NCBI RefSeq assembly: GCF_002215215.1
Contig: NZ_CP018632.1
Location: forward strand, 3,964,501-4,028,500
DNA length: 64,000 bases
Reading direction: 5' to 3'
From: Granulosicoccus antarcticus IMCC3135
GTDB taxonomy: Bacteria > Pseudomonadota > Gammaproteobacteria > Granulosicoccales > Granulosicoccaceae
A program made the translations under genes and the position numbers. Under the pieces are notes generated by a model. That model was not told the DNA's origin. It was given only the letters and a program-made list of their open reading frames with translations, and did no database searches. Shown piece by piece: positions 9,497-19,346 of the stretch; position 1 is the stretch's first letter; each line of letters opens with the position of its first letter.

Positions 9497-10126
9497 TTAA
9501 GCGACGATAGTGGCTTCGGTAGCTGCCCGTAGTTCGTCTTCAGTGACGCCTTCGGCACATTCAACAATACGCAGCCCACCTTCTACGACATCCAGAACAC
9601 CCAGGTTGGTAATGATTCGATCAACCACGGATTTACCGGTCAGCGGCAGTGTGCATTCCTTCAAAAGCTTGCTATCGCCATGCTTGCTGGTGTGGTCCAT
9701 TACGACAACAACTCGGCCAACACCTGCAACCAGATCCATTGCGCCGCCCATGCCTTTAACCAGCTTGCCCGGAATCATCCAGTTGGCAAGATCACCGTTT
9801 TCAGCCACTTCCATTGCGCCAAGTATAGCCATGGCGATTTTGCCGCCCCGGATCATGCCAAAGCTCTGCGCGCTGTCAAAATAGGCGGTTTGAGGCAGTT
9901 CGGTGATCGTCTGTTTGCCTGCATTGATCAAATCAGCATCGATTTGATCTTCGGTTGGGAAAGGCCCCATACCCAGCATGCCGTTTTCTGACTGCAGTGT
10001 GACCTCAACACCTTCCGGGATGTAGTTTGATACCAGTGTCGGAATACCGATGCCAAGGTTCACGTACCAGCCGTTTTGCAGTTCCTGCCCGGCACGAGCA
10101 GCCATCTGATTGCGATCCCAAGCCAT
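9497..10126 (-). CDS. scoB: 3-oxoacid CoA-transferase, subunit B
   Basis: A 209-residue beta subunit of a succinyl-CoA:3-ketoacid CoA transferase (ScoB/AtoA/PcaJ group). It contains [14 protein letters not shown] near residue 19 and the active-site stretch [13 protein letters not shown] near residue 43, whose Glu forms the glutamyl-CoA thioester. The start codon overlaps the scoA stop by one base (TAATG), so the subunits are translationally coupled. The pair transfers CoA to acetoacetate or a similar ketoacid. It is distinct from the fused CoA transferase 3 kb away. Confidence 0.95.
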   Translation of the reverse strand: MAWDRNQMAARAGQELQNGWYVNLGIGIPTLVSNYIPEGVEVTLQSENGMLGMGPFPTEDQIDADLINAGKQTITELPQTAYFDSAQSFGMIRGGKIAMAILGAMEVAENGDLANWMIPGKLVKGMGGAMDLVAGVGRVVVVMDHTSKHGDSKLLKECTLPLTGKSVVDRIITNLGVLDVVEGGLRIVECAEGVTEDELRAATEATIVA

Positions 10127-10821
10127 TATGCAGTCCTCACTGTACGTTGTTCGATCCGTTTTTCATGCTCACCCTGAACAATGCGGTGCACGTATATGCC
10201 CGGCAAGTGAATGCTGTCCGGATCAAGTGAACCTGTTGGAACAATTTCTTCGACTTCAACAACACAGATCTTGCCGCACATGGCCGCCGGCGGGTTGAAA
10301 TTGCGTGCTGTCTTGCGGAATACCAGGTTACCGGTTGCATCTGCTTTCCATGCCTTGACGATGGCCAGATCGGCAAAGATGCCTTCTTCCAGGATGTAGG
10401 TTTCACCGTTGAAGTCTTTGTGTTCCTTGCCTTCCGCGATGACGGTACCAACACCGGTTTTGGTGTAGAAACCAGGAATACCACAACCCGCTGAACGCAT
10501 ACGTTCGGCCAGAGTGCCCTGGGGATTGAATTCCAGCTCGAGTTCGCCTGACAGGTACTGGCGCATGAACTCGGCGTTTTCGCCCACGTAAGAAGAGATC
10601 ATCTTCTTCACTTGCTTGGTTTGCAGCAGGATTCCGATACCGAAATCATCAACACCGGCGTTATTGGAAGCAAAGGTCAGGTCTTTGGTACCCGCATCCT
10701 TTATTGCACCCAGTAGCAGCTCTGGAATTCCACAAAGGCCGAAACCCCCGGCGGCAATGAGCATGCCATCTTGCAAAACTCCGTCAAGAGCCTCTGCGGC
10801 ACTGCCATACACTTTATTCAT
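10126..10821 (-). CDS. scoA: 3-oxoacid CoA-transferase, subunit A
   Basis: A 231-residue alpha subunit with the CoA-transferase signature [15 protein letters not shown] near residue 23, and with [12 protein letters not shown] and [22 protein letters not shown] further on. Together with scoB it forms a heterotetrameric CoA transferase for acetoacetate or succinyl-CoA exchange. It is the first gene of the two-gene operon, so the promoter should lie in 10822-10950. No regulator gene is attached. Confidence 0.95.
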   Translation of the reverse strand: MNKVYGSAAEALDGVLQDGMLIAAGGFGLCGIPELLLGAIKDAGTKDLTFASNNAGVDDFGIGILLQTKQVKKMISSYVGENAEFMRQYLSGELELEFNPQGTLAERMRSAGCGIPGFYTKTGVGTVIAEGKEHKDFNGETYILEEGIFADLAIVKAWKADATGNLVFRKTARNFNPPAAMCGKICVVEVEEIVPTGSLDPDSIHLPGIYVHRIVQGEHEKRIEQRTVRTA

Positions 10822-11293
10822 GCTGCGACCTTTCTCGGTTCAAGGATATCTTAACGTCTGATCATGCAGAAAAATCTGACTAGCACGAAGAACGAGCGTA
10901 CGTCAAGATTCGTCTGTGCCAAACAGTTGATGCACTATCTTCACATAATAACTGAAGAATTCACAATCTGCAGGCCAGAATGTGCTTGTGAGGCTATATG
11001 GGGATGCCCTATCTATCAGTGCCTGACATCGTTCGATAGGACTCTCTTACCTCACGGACTTGGATGCTGGGTCTGGTACCCGCACGCATTGGACAGGCCG
11101 ATACTGAATTATCAGGGTTCTACCTACAGGTTTTGATCAGATGAAATGTGAGGACTCCGTGTTGATATGTCGTTAGATAGCAGTTACCGTTGTCGCGCTG
11201 AACCACTCGCCTTCCTTGACCTGCATCAAGCTTCGAAAGGTATTCTTCGGTAACAGTTCAAGCTGGTTAATATGAAGATCGAGGGAGATCACA
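10822..11293. other. Intergenic region between scoA and a divergent gene
   Basis: This 472-bp stretch must hold promoters for scoAB (leftward) and for the ferritin-like gene (rightward). A 90-codon frame exists at 10864-11136, but it has no family resemblance, no clear ribosome site and an unusual composition, so it is not called. No tRNA, repeat or clear operator is visible. Confidence 0.5.
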
Positions 11294-11758
11294 ATGCGCT
11301 TTAGTCAAGTCAAAGAACTGGTGAGCTGGGCGGCTGACTATCACGCCCAACTAGCCAGTTCTTATACCGTGTTGGCAGCCGGACCAGTTAGTCAACGAGT
11401 CAGCATGGCGCTTCGCTATCTCGCAGAGCATGAGCGTGCCATGCAAGCGAGTCTGGCGCAGTACCTGAATGATGACAGTGAGCATCACGGCGTACTGGAT
11501 ACCTGGTTTGACGATGCGACTGATTTTCCACACGTACTGGTACTCAACCGCCTGTCTAAGGGCATGTCTAGCGTTGATATGCAAACAGTCCTATCCATGG
11601 CGCTGGCGACTCATCGTACACTTCAGGATCTCTACGCTCATCGTGCCGAATGCGCCGCGACATCAGCAGAAAAAGAGTTCTTCGAGGCATTGCTTGGTGG
11701 GCACGAGGGAGAAGTACGCCGCCTGAGCAGAGACATGCAACGTTTAGAAGATTATTGA
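11294..11758 (+). CDS. Ferritin-like / rubrerythrin-like helical protein, function unknown
   Basis: A 154-residue soluble protein predicted to be mostly alpha-helical. Near the N-terminus, YHAQLASSYTVLAAG followed by RYLAEHERAMQASL resembles the Glu/His pattern of ferritin-like four-helix bundles, with possible metal ligands H27, E49 and H50. A second set, ALATHRTLQDLYAHRAE and GGHEGEVRRL, occurs in the second half. The family assignment is by pattern only. GGGAGA precedes the ATG. The next gene starts 8 nt after its stop, so both are probably co-transcribed. No function is claimed. Confidence 0.6.
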   Translation: MRFSQVKELVSWAADYHAQLASSYTVLAAGPVSQRVSMALRYLAEHERAMQASLAQYLNDDSEHHGVLDTWFDDATDFPHVLVLNRLSKGMSSVDMQTVLSMALATHRTLQDLYAHRAECAATSAEKEFFEALLGGHEGEVRRLSRDMQRLEDY

Positions 11759-11766
11759 CAGACACG

Positions 11767-12315
11767 ATGAGCCACTCAGACAGACCTGATCCGGAAGCAG
11801 TTATTCTGGCTAATGGTGACAAGGCTGCGAGTGTCGAGCAAGTGCTTGGCGCTTTGACGATGCTTGGCATCGAGCATCAGACGACAAGTCACGAGCCACT
11901 GTATACCGTCGTACAAGCAAAATCGGTCGCCTACAAAGACCCTGGAGCTCATACCAAGAACCTGTTTCTACGGAACAAGAAAGGACGAATGTTTCTATTG
12001 GTCGTGGAGCAGGACCATACCGTTGACTTGCGAGGCCTGCGTGACAAGATCAAGGTAAGCGGTGGGCAGTTTGCATTTGCCAGCACCGAACGACTGGGTC
12101 TCTATCTGGGTGTGGTACCAGGCTCTGTCTCACCACTGGCGCTGATCAATGACACTGAAGGCAAAGTGCAGGTCTTTTTCGAGGCCAGCTTGCTGGAGCA
12201 TGAATGGATATTTCTGCACCCGTGCCGTAATACTCACAGCACGCGCATGCGAACCGCAGACCTACTCCGGGCGCTTGAAGCATGGAGCCATACACCAACG
12301 GCTTTGCAATTTTGA
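11767..12315 (+). CDS. Prolyl-tRNA deacylase, ProX/YbaK family
   Basis: A 182-residue free-standing editing-domain protein that hydrolyses mischarged aminoacyl-tRNA, typically Ala-tRNA(Pro). Family features are HEPLYTVVQAKSVAYKDPGAHTKNLFLRNKK (quoted in part), the DHTVDLRGL segment with the substrate-pocket region, and the glycine loop GVVPGSVSPLALIND. The frame is open far upstream inside the previous gene, but the ATG at 11767, 8 nt after that gene's stop, gives the normal family length. Confidence 0.85.
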   Translation: MSHSDRPDPEAVILANGDKAASVEQVLGALTMLGIEHQTTSHEPLYTVVQAKSVAYKDPGAHTKNLFLRNKKGRMFLLVVEQDHTVDLRGLRDKIKVSGGQFAFASTERLGLYLGVVPGSVSPLALINDTEGKVQVFFEASLLEHEWIFLHPCRNTHSTRMRTADLLRALEAWSHTPTALQF

Positions 12316-12342
12316 GCCAAGCCGCTGGCTGACTTCTCGCTA

Positions 12343-13203
12343 TCAATCGGACTTGGGGAAAACAATTCCGATACTGTGTTCGTACGTATCGCCCGGCTCA
12401 AGGCTTTTCAGATCTGGCTTGTTCTCAAATTGATTATCTGAATCGGCAAAGTCGCAGGTAGCAAGCCAGGGCTCTATGCAAACATACGGCGCCCCGGGCT
12501 TCGACCAGATACCCAAATGTGGGGCACCACCGGTATTGACAGTCAACATAGTCTGCCCTTTGTGGCTGAGCTTGACCGACTCCGCCGTTATATCTCGAAA
12601 TACCAAGGCGTCATTGTTAAAAAGGGTCTCACTCAATGAGAACTCGCTTGCATGAGGCTCGGCAACGGTATTCAGCAGGCCTGATTCATAGAGATCGTAT
12701 CGGTGTAAAGGTTCGCTCTGATCAATCATAATGGTGTAGTCCGCAAGTTCTGCCGGATCGTTGATATCCAACGCAAAGGCCGGATGTGACCCTATGGTGA
12801 ACAGCATTGGTTTGTCATCTCTATTGATGACTTCGTAACGAATGTCCATACCTGAATCGTTCAGGATGAAATGCACCAATAATTCAAATTGCCATGGGTA
12901 CTGTTGCAGCGTCAGGCTGTCAGATTGCAAGCGCATTGAGATGGATGTCGATGAACTCGCTATGCATTCAAACGTTGCGTGTTTTGCAAAACCGTGCCTG
13001 CCCATCTGGTAGTCTGCGCCTTGATAGCTCATGCGCCCTTCTTTCAATGCACCGACGATCGGAAACAGTATGGGTGCCCTGCCACTCCAGTATTTTTCAT
13101 CACCGTGCCATAAATATTCGCGCTCGTTGATTTTCAGACTGCTTAGTTCAGCTCCAACGGGGTTGATTGTCGCTTCAATGTTCTTGTTCTTGATTGTGTG
13201 CAC
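12343..13203 (-). CDS. Aldose 1-epimerase family protein (LacX-like galactose mutarotase)
   Basis: A 286-residue beta-sandwich mutarotase-like enzyme. It has the N-terminal NPVGAELSSLKINEREYLWHGDE, the RHGFAKHATFE segment with the first active-site His, IGSHPAF near the middle with the second His, and the catalytic Glu region YVCIEPW. This is the LacX/YeaD-like subgroup, which interconverts sugar anomers. The frame extends 15 codons to an ATG at 13248 without a ribosome site; the GTG at 13203 has AGAGG upstream and better fits the family, so it is chosen with some doubt. No sugar operon surrounds it. Confidence 0.85.
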   Translation of the reverse strand: MHTIKNKNIEATINPVGAELSSLKINEREYLWHGDEKYWSGRAPILFPIVGALKEGRMSYQGADYQMGRHGFAKHATFECIASSSTSISMRLQSDSLTLQQYPWQFELLVHFILNDSGMDIRYEVINRDDKPMLFTIGSHPAFALDINDPAELADYTIMIDQSEPLHRYDLYESGLLNTVAEPHASEFSLSETLFNNDALVFRDITAESVKLSHKGQTMLTVNTGGAPHLGIWSKPGAPYVCIEPWLATCDFADSDNQFENKPDLKSLEPGDTYEHSIGIVFPKSD

Positions 13204-13388
13204 GACGGCAAGGCCTCTGGAAAGTGAATAGCTGAAAATAACGGGCATGGCGAGTTTACGCGACTCGGATGTACAAGGTATAGGCCGATGGCACGAAATA
13301 GCTGGATCGAATCGGCTTTCTCAGGCCCTTCGCTCCAGGTACGTCCGTGATAGACCAGTGGCCTGAACTTACTGAAAGGAAACTGCCT

Positions 13389-15127
13389 TCAGGCTGATCG
13401 CTTGTAGCGGGTTTCGGCTCGTTCGCGCAGCAAAGCCGTCATGCCCTGTACGCACAACGGACGTGCCATGTAATAGCCCTGCGCGATATGGCACTGCTTG
13501 CTTCGCAGGAAGTCCAGCTCGCCTTTCTGCTCAACGCCTTCTGCCACAACCTGCATTTCCAGGCTATTGGCAAGCATCAGAATAGCTGTCACGATTTTTT
13601 CATTAGGAGAGCCGATAGTTAAGTTGGTGATGAAGCTTCGGTCTATTTTCAATGTATCGACCGGCATCGTTGCAATGGTGCTCAGCGAAGAATAACCGGT
13701 TCCGAAATCATCCATGGCGATGGCAATTCCGCGCGCTCTCAGCTCACTCAGAGTATTGAACATCTCTTGCGGGGCTTCAATGAGACAGCTTTCTGTCAAC
13801 TCAAGTTCAAGTGCACTTGCAGGCATGTCGTATCGTTGCAGTAGCTCATCAACGATTTGTGGAATATTGCCATGCGCGAATTGCCGAGCCGAGACGTTTA
13901 CGGCAATCTGGTCCAGTGCAATACCACTGGTTTGCCATTCCTTCCATTGACGACAGGCTTCATCCAGAACCCATGTACCGATCTCGCCTATCAAGCCACG
14001 CTCTTCGGCAATCGGAATGAAAACATCTGGCGGCACCATGCCTCTCTCGGGATGATTCCAGCGCAACAGGACCTCTGCTCCAACCAGCTCCATATCTTCG
14101 ACTGCATACTGAGGTTGGAAGAAAAGTGACAATTCGTTCTTTGACATAGCCTGCCGCAGGGATAGCTCCAGCTTCATGCGATCCTCAAGCGTTTGCTGAA
14201 TAGAACTGCCATAGGTTCGATAGTTGTTCTTGTTAAGACGCTTCGCCTCATACATGGCAGCATCAGCACACTTGACCAGGTCGTCAACGTTATCGGCATG
14301 CGTGGGGTACAAGGCAATGCCTATACTGGTACTCACTACAAACTCATGTCCGTTCAGGGCTATTGGCTGAGCCATGGCTTGCAGAATTTTCGACGCAGCC
14401 TGCTCCCCCTCATTACCGTTCTCCGAATGAGACAATAAAGCGATAAATTCATCGCCTCCCATACGGGCAATAGTATTACAGCTTCTGCCCGAGCCCTGGA
14501 TGCATCCAGGCTCGGGAACGGTAACTTCGAGACAGGCAAGCAATCTTTTGCTGACAGTTTCCAACAGCCTGTCGCCCGCCTTGTGCCCCTGCGTGTCATT
14601 GATCATCTTGAAATCATCAAGATCCAGGAACAGGACGCATAGCTCCTGACCGAGCTCGGATGCCCTAATGATCCTCTCTTCAGCCACCTGATTGAACAAT
14701 CGGCGGTTTGCCAGGCCGGTCAGCGCATCTCGATAAGCCAGCGTTTCTATCTGCGCGTGTGAGACCTGCAACTCATCCATTGACACTTGCAGGCGTTCAC
14801 TGGTGTCTTTGAACGCTCTGGACAGATCACCAATTTCATCTTGACGCTTTATATCTACGTAAGCATGTGATATGTCTTGTTGACTCTTGACGCCAATCTC
14901 CATAGCCAGCTGGCGAAGTCTGATCAAGGGTCGCAATACCAGAGGTCGCAGGAGTGTGAAAAACGTTGCGATACCCATAAAGGTACTCACCGCCGAGATG
15001 ATCGTCAGTCTGTTGACAAAATCAACAATACTGAGCCTTACCGCCGAGTCAGGCAATAATGCAACTAGAGAGATATCATCAATCATTCTTTTTCGGCTGA
15101 TGATCATCGGATTATCACGATAGCTAG
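13389..15127 (-). pseudogene. C-terminal fragment of GGDEF-EAL receptor, split by an IS
   Basis: This is the 3' part of a c-di-GMP signalling gene cut by an IS1182-family insertion. It encodes, in order, the end of the sensor region, a membrane helix, a HAMP-like segment (residues about 60-115), a GGDEF domain with intact MGGDEFIALL and a preceding RLL region, and an EAL domain with DDFGTGYSSL and VAEGVEQKGEL. The first EAL motif reads EVLLRW instead of EALLRW. Joined to 17477-16666 with one CTAG it gives a continuous 848-residue protein. A GTG inside the IS end could still start a truncated product that keeps both catalytic domains. Confidence 0.9.
15124..15127. repeat. CTAG target duplication, left of IS
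   Basis: The CTAG at 15124-15127 and the one at 16666-16669 border the IS. Collapsing them to one copy restores the interrupted reading frame exactly. Confidence 0.8.
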
Positions 15128-16665
15128 GAATCTGCGCGGCAGAAGCCACTTGCAGAACATTTTGAACGATAATGTCATGTATGACTATCAGTTACCGAAC
15201 ATACGTCGCTGAGCAGGACTTACTTCTGCCACCGTCCCTGCAAGAATGGCTGCCGGAAGGACATCTTGCCTACTTTATTAGCGATACGGTGGATGTGCTG
15301 GATCTGTCAGCCTTTCACGCTCGTTACGAGAAAGGCGGTCCGCGTAACCAGCCGTTTCATCCGGCCATGATGGTCAAGGTACTGCTGTATGGCTATTCCA
15401 CTGGCGTATTCTCATCGCGCAAGCTGGCGCGTAAGCTACATGAGGATGTTGCGTTCAGAGTTCTGGCGGCGAACAATTTTCCAGCTCACCGTACGCTCTG
15501 TGATTTCAGGGCCCTTCATTTGGAAGAGCTCGCCGAATTGTTTGTGCAGGTGGTTAGGCTGGCTAATGAGTGCGGTCTGATCAAGCTGGGCACGGTGGCG
15601 GTGGACGGCACCAAACTTAAAGCGAATGCTAGTCGTCATAAGGCGATGAGCTATGGGCATATGCTCAAGGCTGAGTCAGACCTGAAAGAACAAATCAAAT
15701 CATTGCTGGAGAAAGCTAAAGCCACTGATGCTGCCGAGAAGCATGAACCGGATCTGAATATTCCTGACGAGATAAAACGGCGTGAGAAGCGTCTTGCCAC
15801 GATTACTGCTGCCAAAGAGCGACTGGAAGCTCGCCAACGAGAAGCGGATCGAGAGAAAGGGCGAAGTGAGGATGACGATCAACAACCGCGCAATCCGGAT
15901 GGTTCGGCCAAACGTGGGCCAAAATACAAGCGAAAATTTGGCACCCCCGAAGACAAGGCTCAGGAAAACTTCACCGATCCTGATAGTCGCATCATGAAAC
16001 ACAGCAATGGTGGATTCGATCAAAGCTACAATGGCCAGACAGCTGTGGATGCTGAAAACCAGATTATTGTCGCTGCCGAGCTGACACAGAATGCAGCGGA
16101 CAGTGCAGAACTGCCCGTGATGCTTGATGCTGTGAAAGGCAATCTGCAAGACTTGCCAGAGCAGACGCTGGCTGATGCAGGTTATCGAAGTGAAGCGGTG
16201 TTGGAACAGCTATCAGAGCTGGCAACGAATGTGACCATGGCACTGGGGCGTGAAGGTCGCGGCAACCTCAGTGTTAACACCGTGAAGTATCCTCACACTG
16301 CACAAATGGCTGAGAAGCTGCAAACCCCAGTGGCTCAACAATTGTATCGACAACGCAAACATATCGTTGAACCGCCCTATGGCTGGATCAAGTCAGTGCT
16401 CGGCTTCCGTCAGTTCAGTCTGCGTGGGCTAGACAAGGTGAGTTGTGAGTGGAAGCTGGTGTGCGCAGCATTGAATTTGAGGCGAATGGCGTATCTGTGA
16501 GCCCTAATTCAACGAAATAATCAGCGCCTGCGAGCCGCTCAAGTAGCGTTATACCCGACATTTACAGCCTTTTTTCGATTCGAGTTGCATTCTAACCGGG
16601 GCAGATGAGCGCGGGTGTCTCCGCTCGCCCAAGCGCTCACTCAAAACGCTCCACCGCGCAGACTC
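15128..16665 (+). mobile_element. IS1182-family insertion sequence
   Basis: A 1538-bp element. Terminal inverted repeats are GAATCTGCGCGGCAGAAGC at the left and GAGTCTGCGCGGTGGAGCG at the complement of the right end. It holds one transposase gene and about 165 bp of non-coding right end. It is flanked by CTAG on both sides and lies in opposite orientation to the GGDEF-EAL gene it interrupts. Confidence 0.85.
15172..16500 (+). CDS. tnp: IS1182-family DDE transposase
   Basis: A 442-residue full-length transposase. Domain order is typical: an N-terminal DUF772-like region with HLAYFISDTVDVLDLS and HPAMMVKVLLYGYSTGVFSSR, a charged central insertion rich in Lys/Glu/Asp (residues about 175-260), then the DDE core. 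Candidate catalytic residues are the Asp in VAVDGTKLKANAS, the Asp in LADAGYRSEAV, and the Glu in HIVEPPYGWIK. No frameshift or stop is seen, so the element may be active. The gene begins only 44 bp inside the left end. Confidence 0.93.
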   Translation: MSCMTISYRTYVAEQDLLLPPSLQEWLPEGHLAYFISDTVDVLDLSAFHARYEKGGPRNQPFHPAMMVKVLLYGYSTGVFSSRKLARKLHEDVAFRVLAANNFPAHRTLCDFRALHLEELAELFVQVVRLANECGLIKLGTVAVDGTKLKANASRHKAMSYGHMLKAESDLKEQIKSLLEKAKATDAAEKHEPDLNIPDEIKRREKRLATITAAKERLEARQREADREKGRSEDDDQQPRNPDGSAKRGPKYKRKFGTPEDKAQENFTDPDSRIMKHSNGGFDQSYNGQTAVDAENQIIVAAELTQNAADSAELPVMLDAVKGNLQDLPEQTLADAGYRSEAVLEQLSELATNVTMALGREGRGNLSVNTVKYPHTAQMAEKLQTPVAQQLYRQRKHIVEPPYGWIKSVLGFRQFSLRGLDKVSCEWKLVCAALNLRRMAYL

Positions 16666-17477
16666 CTAGCCCGGTTTATCTCACCTGAGGTGGATAAGAC
16701 GCTTTCGTTTTGCAACAATTGCGGATCAACGGTTCCTATGAGAGCCTTGTTTGCATGAAGGACAACCTGTCCATCATCAGTAACAGCTGACCAGAACGCA
16801 CCTTTACTAATCGTTTCAAATTCAATTTGATCAGTGAGTCCAGCCAGATCCACGACAAGCATCAAATGGGCGATGTTCGATGTTGCATCAGAGCGTTGTA
16901 ATGAGCTTGCACCGGTATCCAGAGAAACCCTATCAGCTTCATAGCTCACAGGATGCGTTATAACCAGCACACTCTGCCCTGCAGTGGCATCCGTTTGAAT
17001 CGAGGTAGTCGGACTTGTCAGTAATTCGAATTGGTCGGGCAGCTTTGCCGGTGATGGAGAATCCGCACCCATCAATGTCTGGTAGAAGGCTGAAGATTCA
17101 CCGATAGTGGCTATCGGATCCAGAGTGCGGTCTGAATGGACCAGCTTCAGGTACAAGTACTCGGGGTGAGCTTGCTGAAACTGGAGCATGTCTCTTTGAA
17201 CGCGCTCCTGCAGAATAGCCTCACCCCTATTCTGCTTGCTCGCTGAGGCATATTCCCTCAGTACATTCGTTCCTGCCAGTAACTGTACGCTGGCTTCTGC
17301 GGAGGTGATGAATTTGAGGAACTCGTGCCCTGTCAAGTTCAGAGCCAGGTTCATCTCATTGAGCATATCTCGACTGGCTCTTTCGTAGAGTCCAGCATTG
17401 GTGAAGAGATAGATCAGTATGAGAGACAAAATGCCACAAGGTGCAACGATAATGAACAGTTTTACTTGTAGTCGCAT
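16666..17477 (-). pseudogene. N-terminal sensor fragment of the split GGDEF-EAL receptor
   Basis: This 5' part encodes an N-terminal membrane helix (residues about 5-28) and a periplasmic dCache-like sensing region of about 240 residues, including PEYLYLKLVHSDRTLDPIA and SVLVITHPVSYEADRV. The native frame runs to residue 270 (Ala) at the CTAG; beyond that the frame enters the IS and stops after eight foreign residues. An expressed product would be a membrane-anchored sensor without output domains. See the C-terminal fragment for the rest. Confidence 0.9.
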
Positions 17478-17831
17478 TTTTGTAGATGTCTGTTACAGCT
17501 GCATTAAACAAACCCCTTGAAAACGCAGTCAAAACCAATCCTGATTGACCACCCATCACAGAGTGACAAGCAGCTTTATATACAAGATGTTTCGGCAAAC
17601 CTCTTATTCAATCAACGTTGATAGTACCAGCCTGTGTACTGGTCGTCGTATTGTCATAAGACACGAAAAGCAGACGATCTCTTGTGAGTATCGGCTACTG
17701 GCTCAAGAACAATACCAAGCTCACAAGGAATCGATGTACCAGCAGGTTACAAAATTGGCGGTGCTTGTAATCAACTTGATGGCCTGTCATCGTATGCAAG
17801 GTTCCAATGCCTGTATCTTCACGCATAATCA
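17478..17831. other. Intergenic region without recognisable gene
   Basis: These 354 bp separate the start of the split receptor gene from the stop of the lyase gene; both genes run leftward. The region should hold the receptor promoter. A rightward frame at 17545-18060 overlaps the lyase gene antisense and is not supported. Confidence 0.5.
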
Positions 17832-19346
17832 TCATCGATTTTTCAGAGCGTTACGAACAATCGATAAATCAAAAACCTCAATTCCTTCCACACCGACGGG
17901 CAGTAACGGCAGGATGGATTGCACAACATCACGAACTGCCACTCCCAGATTGGCCTCCGACAACCCTCGGCGTTGTATTGACCAAGTGGCAATAGACAGC
18001 TCAATGGCAGCGATAGTCCAGGCTGCATCAATCTGTCGCTGCAAATCATGTACGGCGTGAAACGCGTTGCCAGCAGTATCCTCCACTCCATCAGCTAACT
18101 GACCAATAGCTATCAACAATTGCGGTTGTGCCCAGATTTTAACCGAGGTGATCAATGAAGCGGCGATATGGCCAAGGTTGAGAAACTGCACACCACCGAT
18201 CGCTGAATCCTCAGCGGCGAGACCCGTCGGTAGTCCCGAGAATGCCGTCCACTGCAACTTGTGTATACGCTCACCGGAAATATCGGTGATTTTCGCCAAA
18301 CCTTGCCGCACTTGATCTAGCGCCAGGGTATGGCGTGTCGTATCCATATTGCCATTCGAAAATGCTGCGAACGAGTCATGATCGACAACAGGGTTGTCAG
18401 CCAGACTGTTTAGCTCTTGCGTCAATATTTCCTCTGCGTTCAAGACCACCTCCTCTACCGCACCGTGTATTTGTGAAATACACCGGAAGCTGAGCGGATC
18501 CTGCAGCAGTCGCGCCTCGCCCTTGCTCCAGAGCCTGCTGCCCTGGAGAAAGGTTCGTAGTCTGTCAGCCACTCGCGTCTGGCCCGGTCTGATATGTACC
18601 TTGTTGACGATCTCGCTGATTGCATCGAGATTACAACGAAACCCTTCCATTGACGTTGCGGCGGCCAGCTCCTGTGCCCAGGTCAGGTTTTTCAATTCCA
18701 CCAGTTGCAGTGCGCCGACAGTCAGACTCACCGCATTGCTGTTGATCAAAGACAGTGTCTCCTTGGCTTTTGGCAGACCGGATGCCTGTGCCTGTTCAGA
18801 CGAGATGAGCCAGTCTGCTATCTGCGCCAACGGGACCAGGTCGGATGCGCCAACCGTTCCACCGGCATCAATGGTGGGGAATTTGCCTTCGGCAAGCTTG
18901 CCGATAATCACTTTCACCAATTCCTCGCTAACACCTGAATAGCCTTTGGCAAAACCGTTCAACAAAACGATGAGTGCCCCTCTGACAATACCTTCGCTCA
19001 AGGATGGGCCAGGTACTCGGGTCGCGTGAGCGCGGACTAGTCGGCGGTTGAACTCCGCGAGTGCAGCAGTAGGTACTGCGTGATCCTTCTGTGAGCCGAC
19101 GCCGGTGTTGATGCCGTAAGCCGCGATACCACTCGATGTTATATGTTCAACGACTTCTCGAGCTTTCGATACTCGTAACCAGGCCTCGTCAGTCAGTTCT
19201 ACACCGGCCTTTTGCTCAATGGCAGCAACCAGTGATGCACAGCTCAGGCCGTTGCCATCGAGAACCAGTACTGGAGGTTCAGGGTTCATATTTTCGAAAG
19301 CACCTCTGGTTTCTGGACGATCGTACATGGGCAGGCTAGCAATCAT
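17832..19346 (-). CDS. Aromatic amino acid/histidine ammonia-lyase homologue with altered MIO motif
   Basis: A 504-residue member of the MIO-lyase superfamily by overall sequence. Recognisable elements are AYGINTGVGS with the catalytic Tyr near residue 77, QDPLSFRC near 285, and SLADNPVV. Family enzymes remove ammonia from His, Phe or Tyr using a cofactor made by cyclisation of an internal Ala-Ser-Gly. Here the site reads GTVGASDLVPLA: Ala167 and Ser168 remain, but the Gly is absent and Asp169 follows directly, confirmed in the DNA. MIO formation is therefore doubtful. The start overlaps the desaturase stop (ATGA), so the two are coupled. The substrate is unknown and it should not be called HutH; no hut genes are nearby. 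Confidence 0.85.
   Translation of the reverse strand: MIASLPMYDRPETRGAFENMNPEPPVLVLDGNGLSCASLVAAIEQKAGVELTDEAWLRVSKAREVVEHITSSGIAAYGINTGVGSQKDHAVPTAALAEFNRRLVRAHATRVPGPSLSEGIVRGALIVLLNGFAKGYSGVSEELVKVIIGKLAEGKFPTIDAGGTVGASDLVPLAQIADWLISSEQAQASGLPKAKETLSLINSNAVSLTVGALQLVELKNLTWAQELAAATSMEGFRCNLDAISEIVNKVHIRPGQTRVADRLRTFLQGSRLWSKGEARLLQDPLSFRCISQIHGAVEEVVLNAEEILTQELNSLADNPVVDHDSFAAFSNGNMDTTRHTLALDQVRQGLAKITDISGERIHKLQWTAFSGLPTGLAAEDSAIGGVQFLNLGHIAASLITSVKIWAQPQLLIAIGQLADGVEDTAGNAFHAVHDLQRQIDAAWTIAAIELSIATWSIQRRGLSEANLGVAVRDVVQSILPLLPVGVEGIEVFDLSIVRNALKNR

Noticed and set aside
10864-11136. 90-codon rightward frame in the scoA upstream region
   Set aside because: No family resemblance, no good ribosome site, and it occupies a divergent promoter region.
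17545-18060. 171-codon rightward frame
   Set aside because: Much of it lies antisense to the lyase gene and the protein looks random.
17832-19346. Calling the lyase homologue HutH
   Set aside because: The MIO glycine is missing and no other histidine-degradation gene is nearby.
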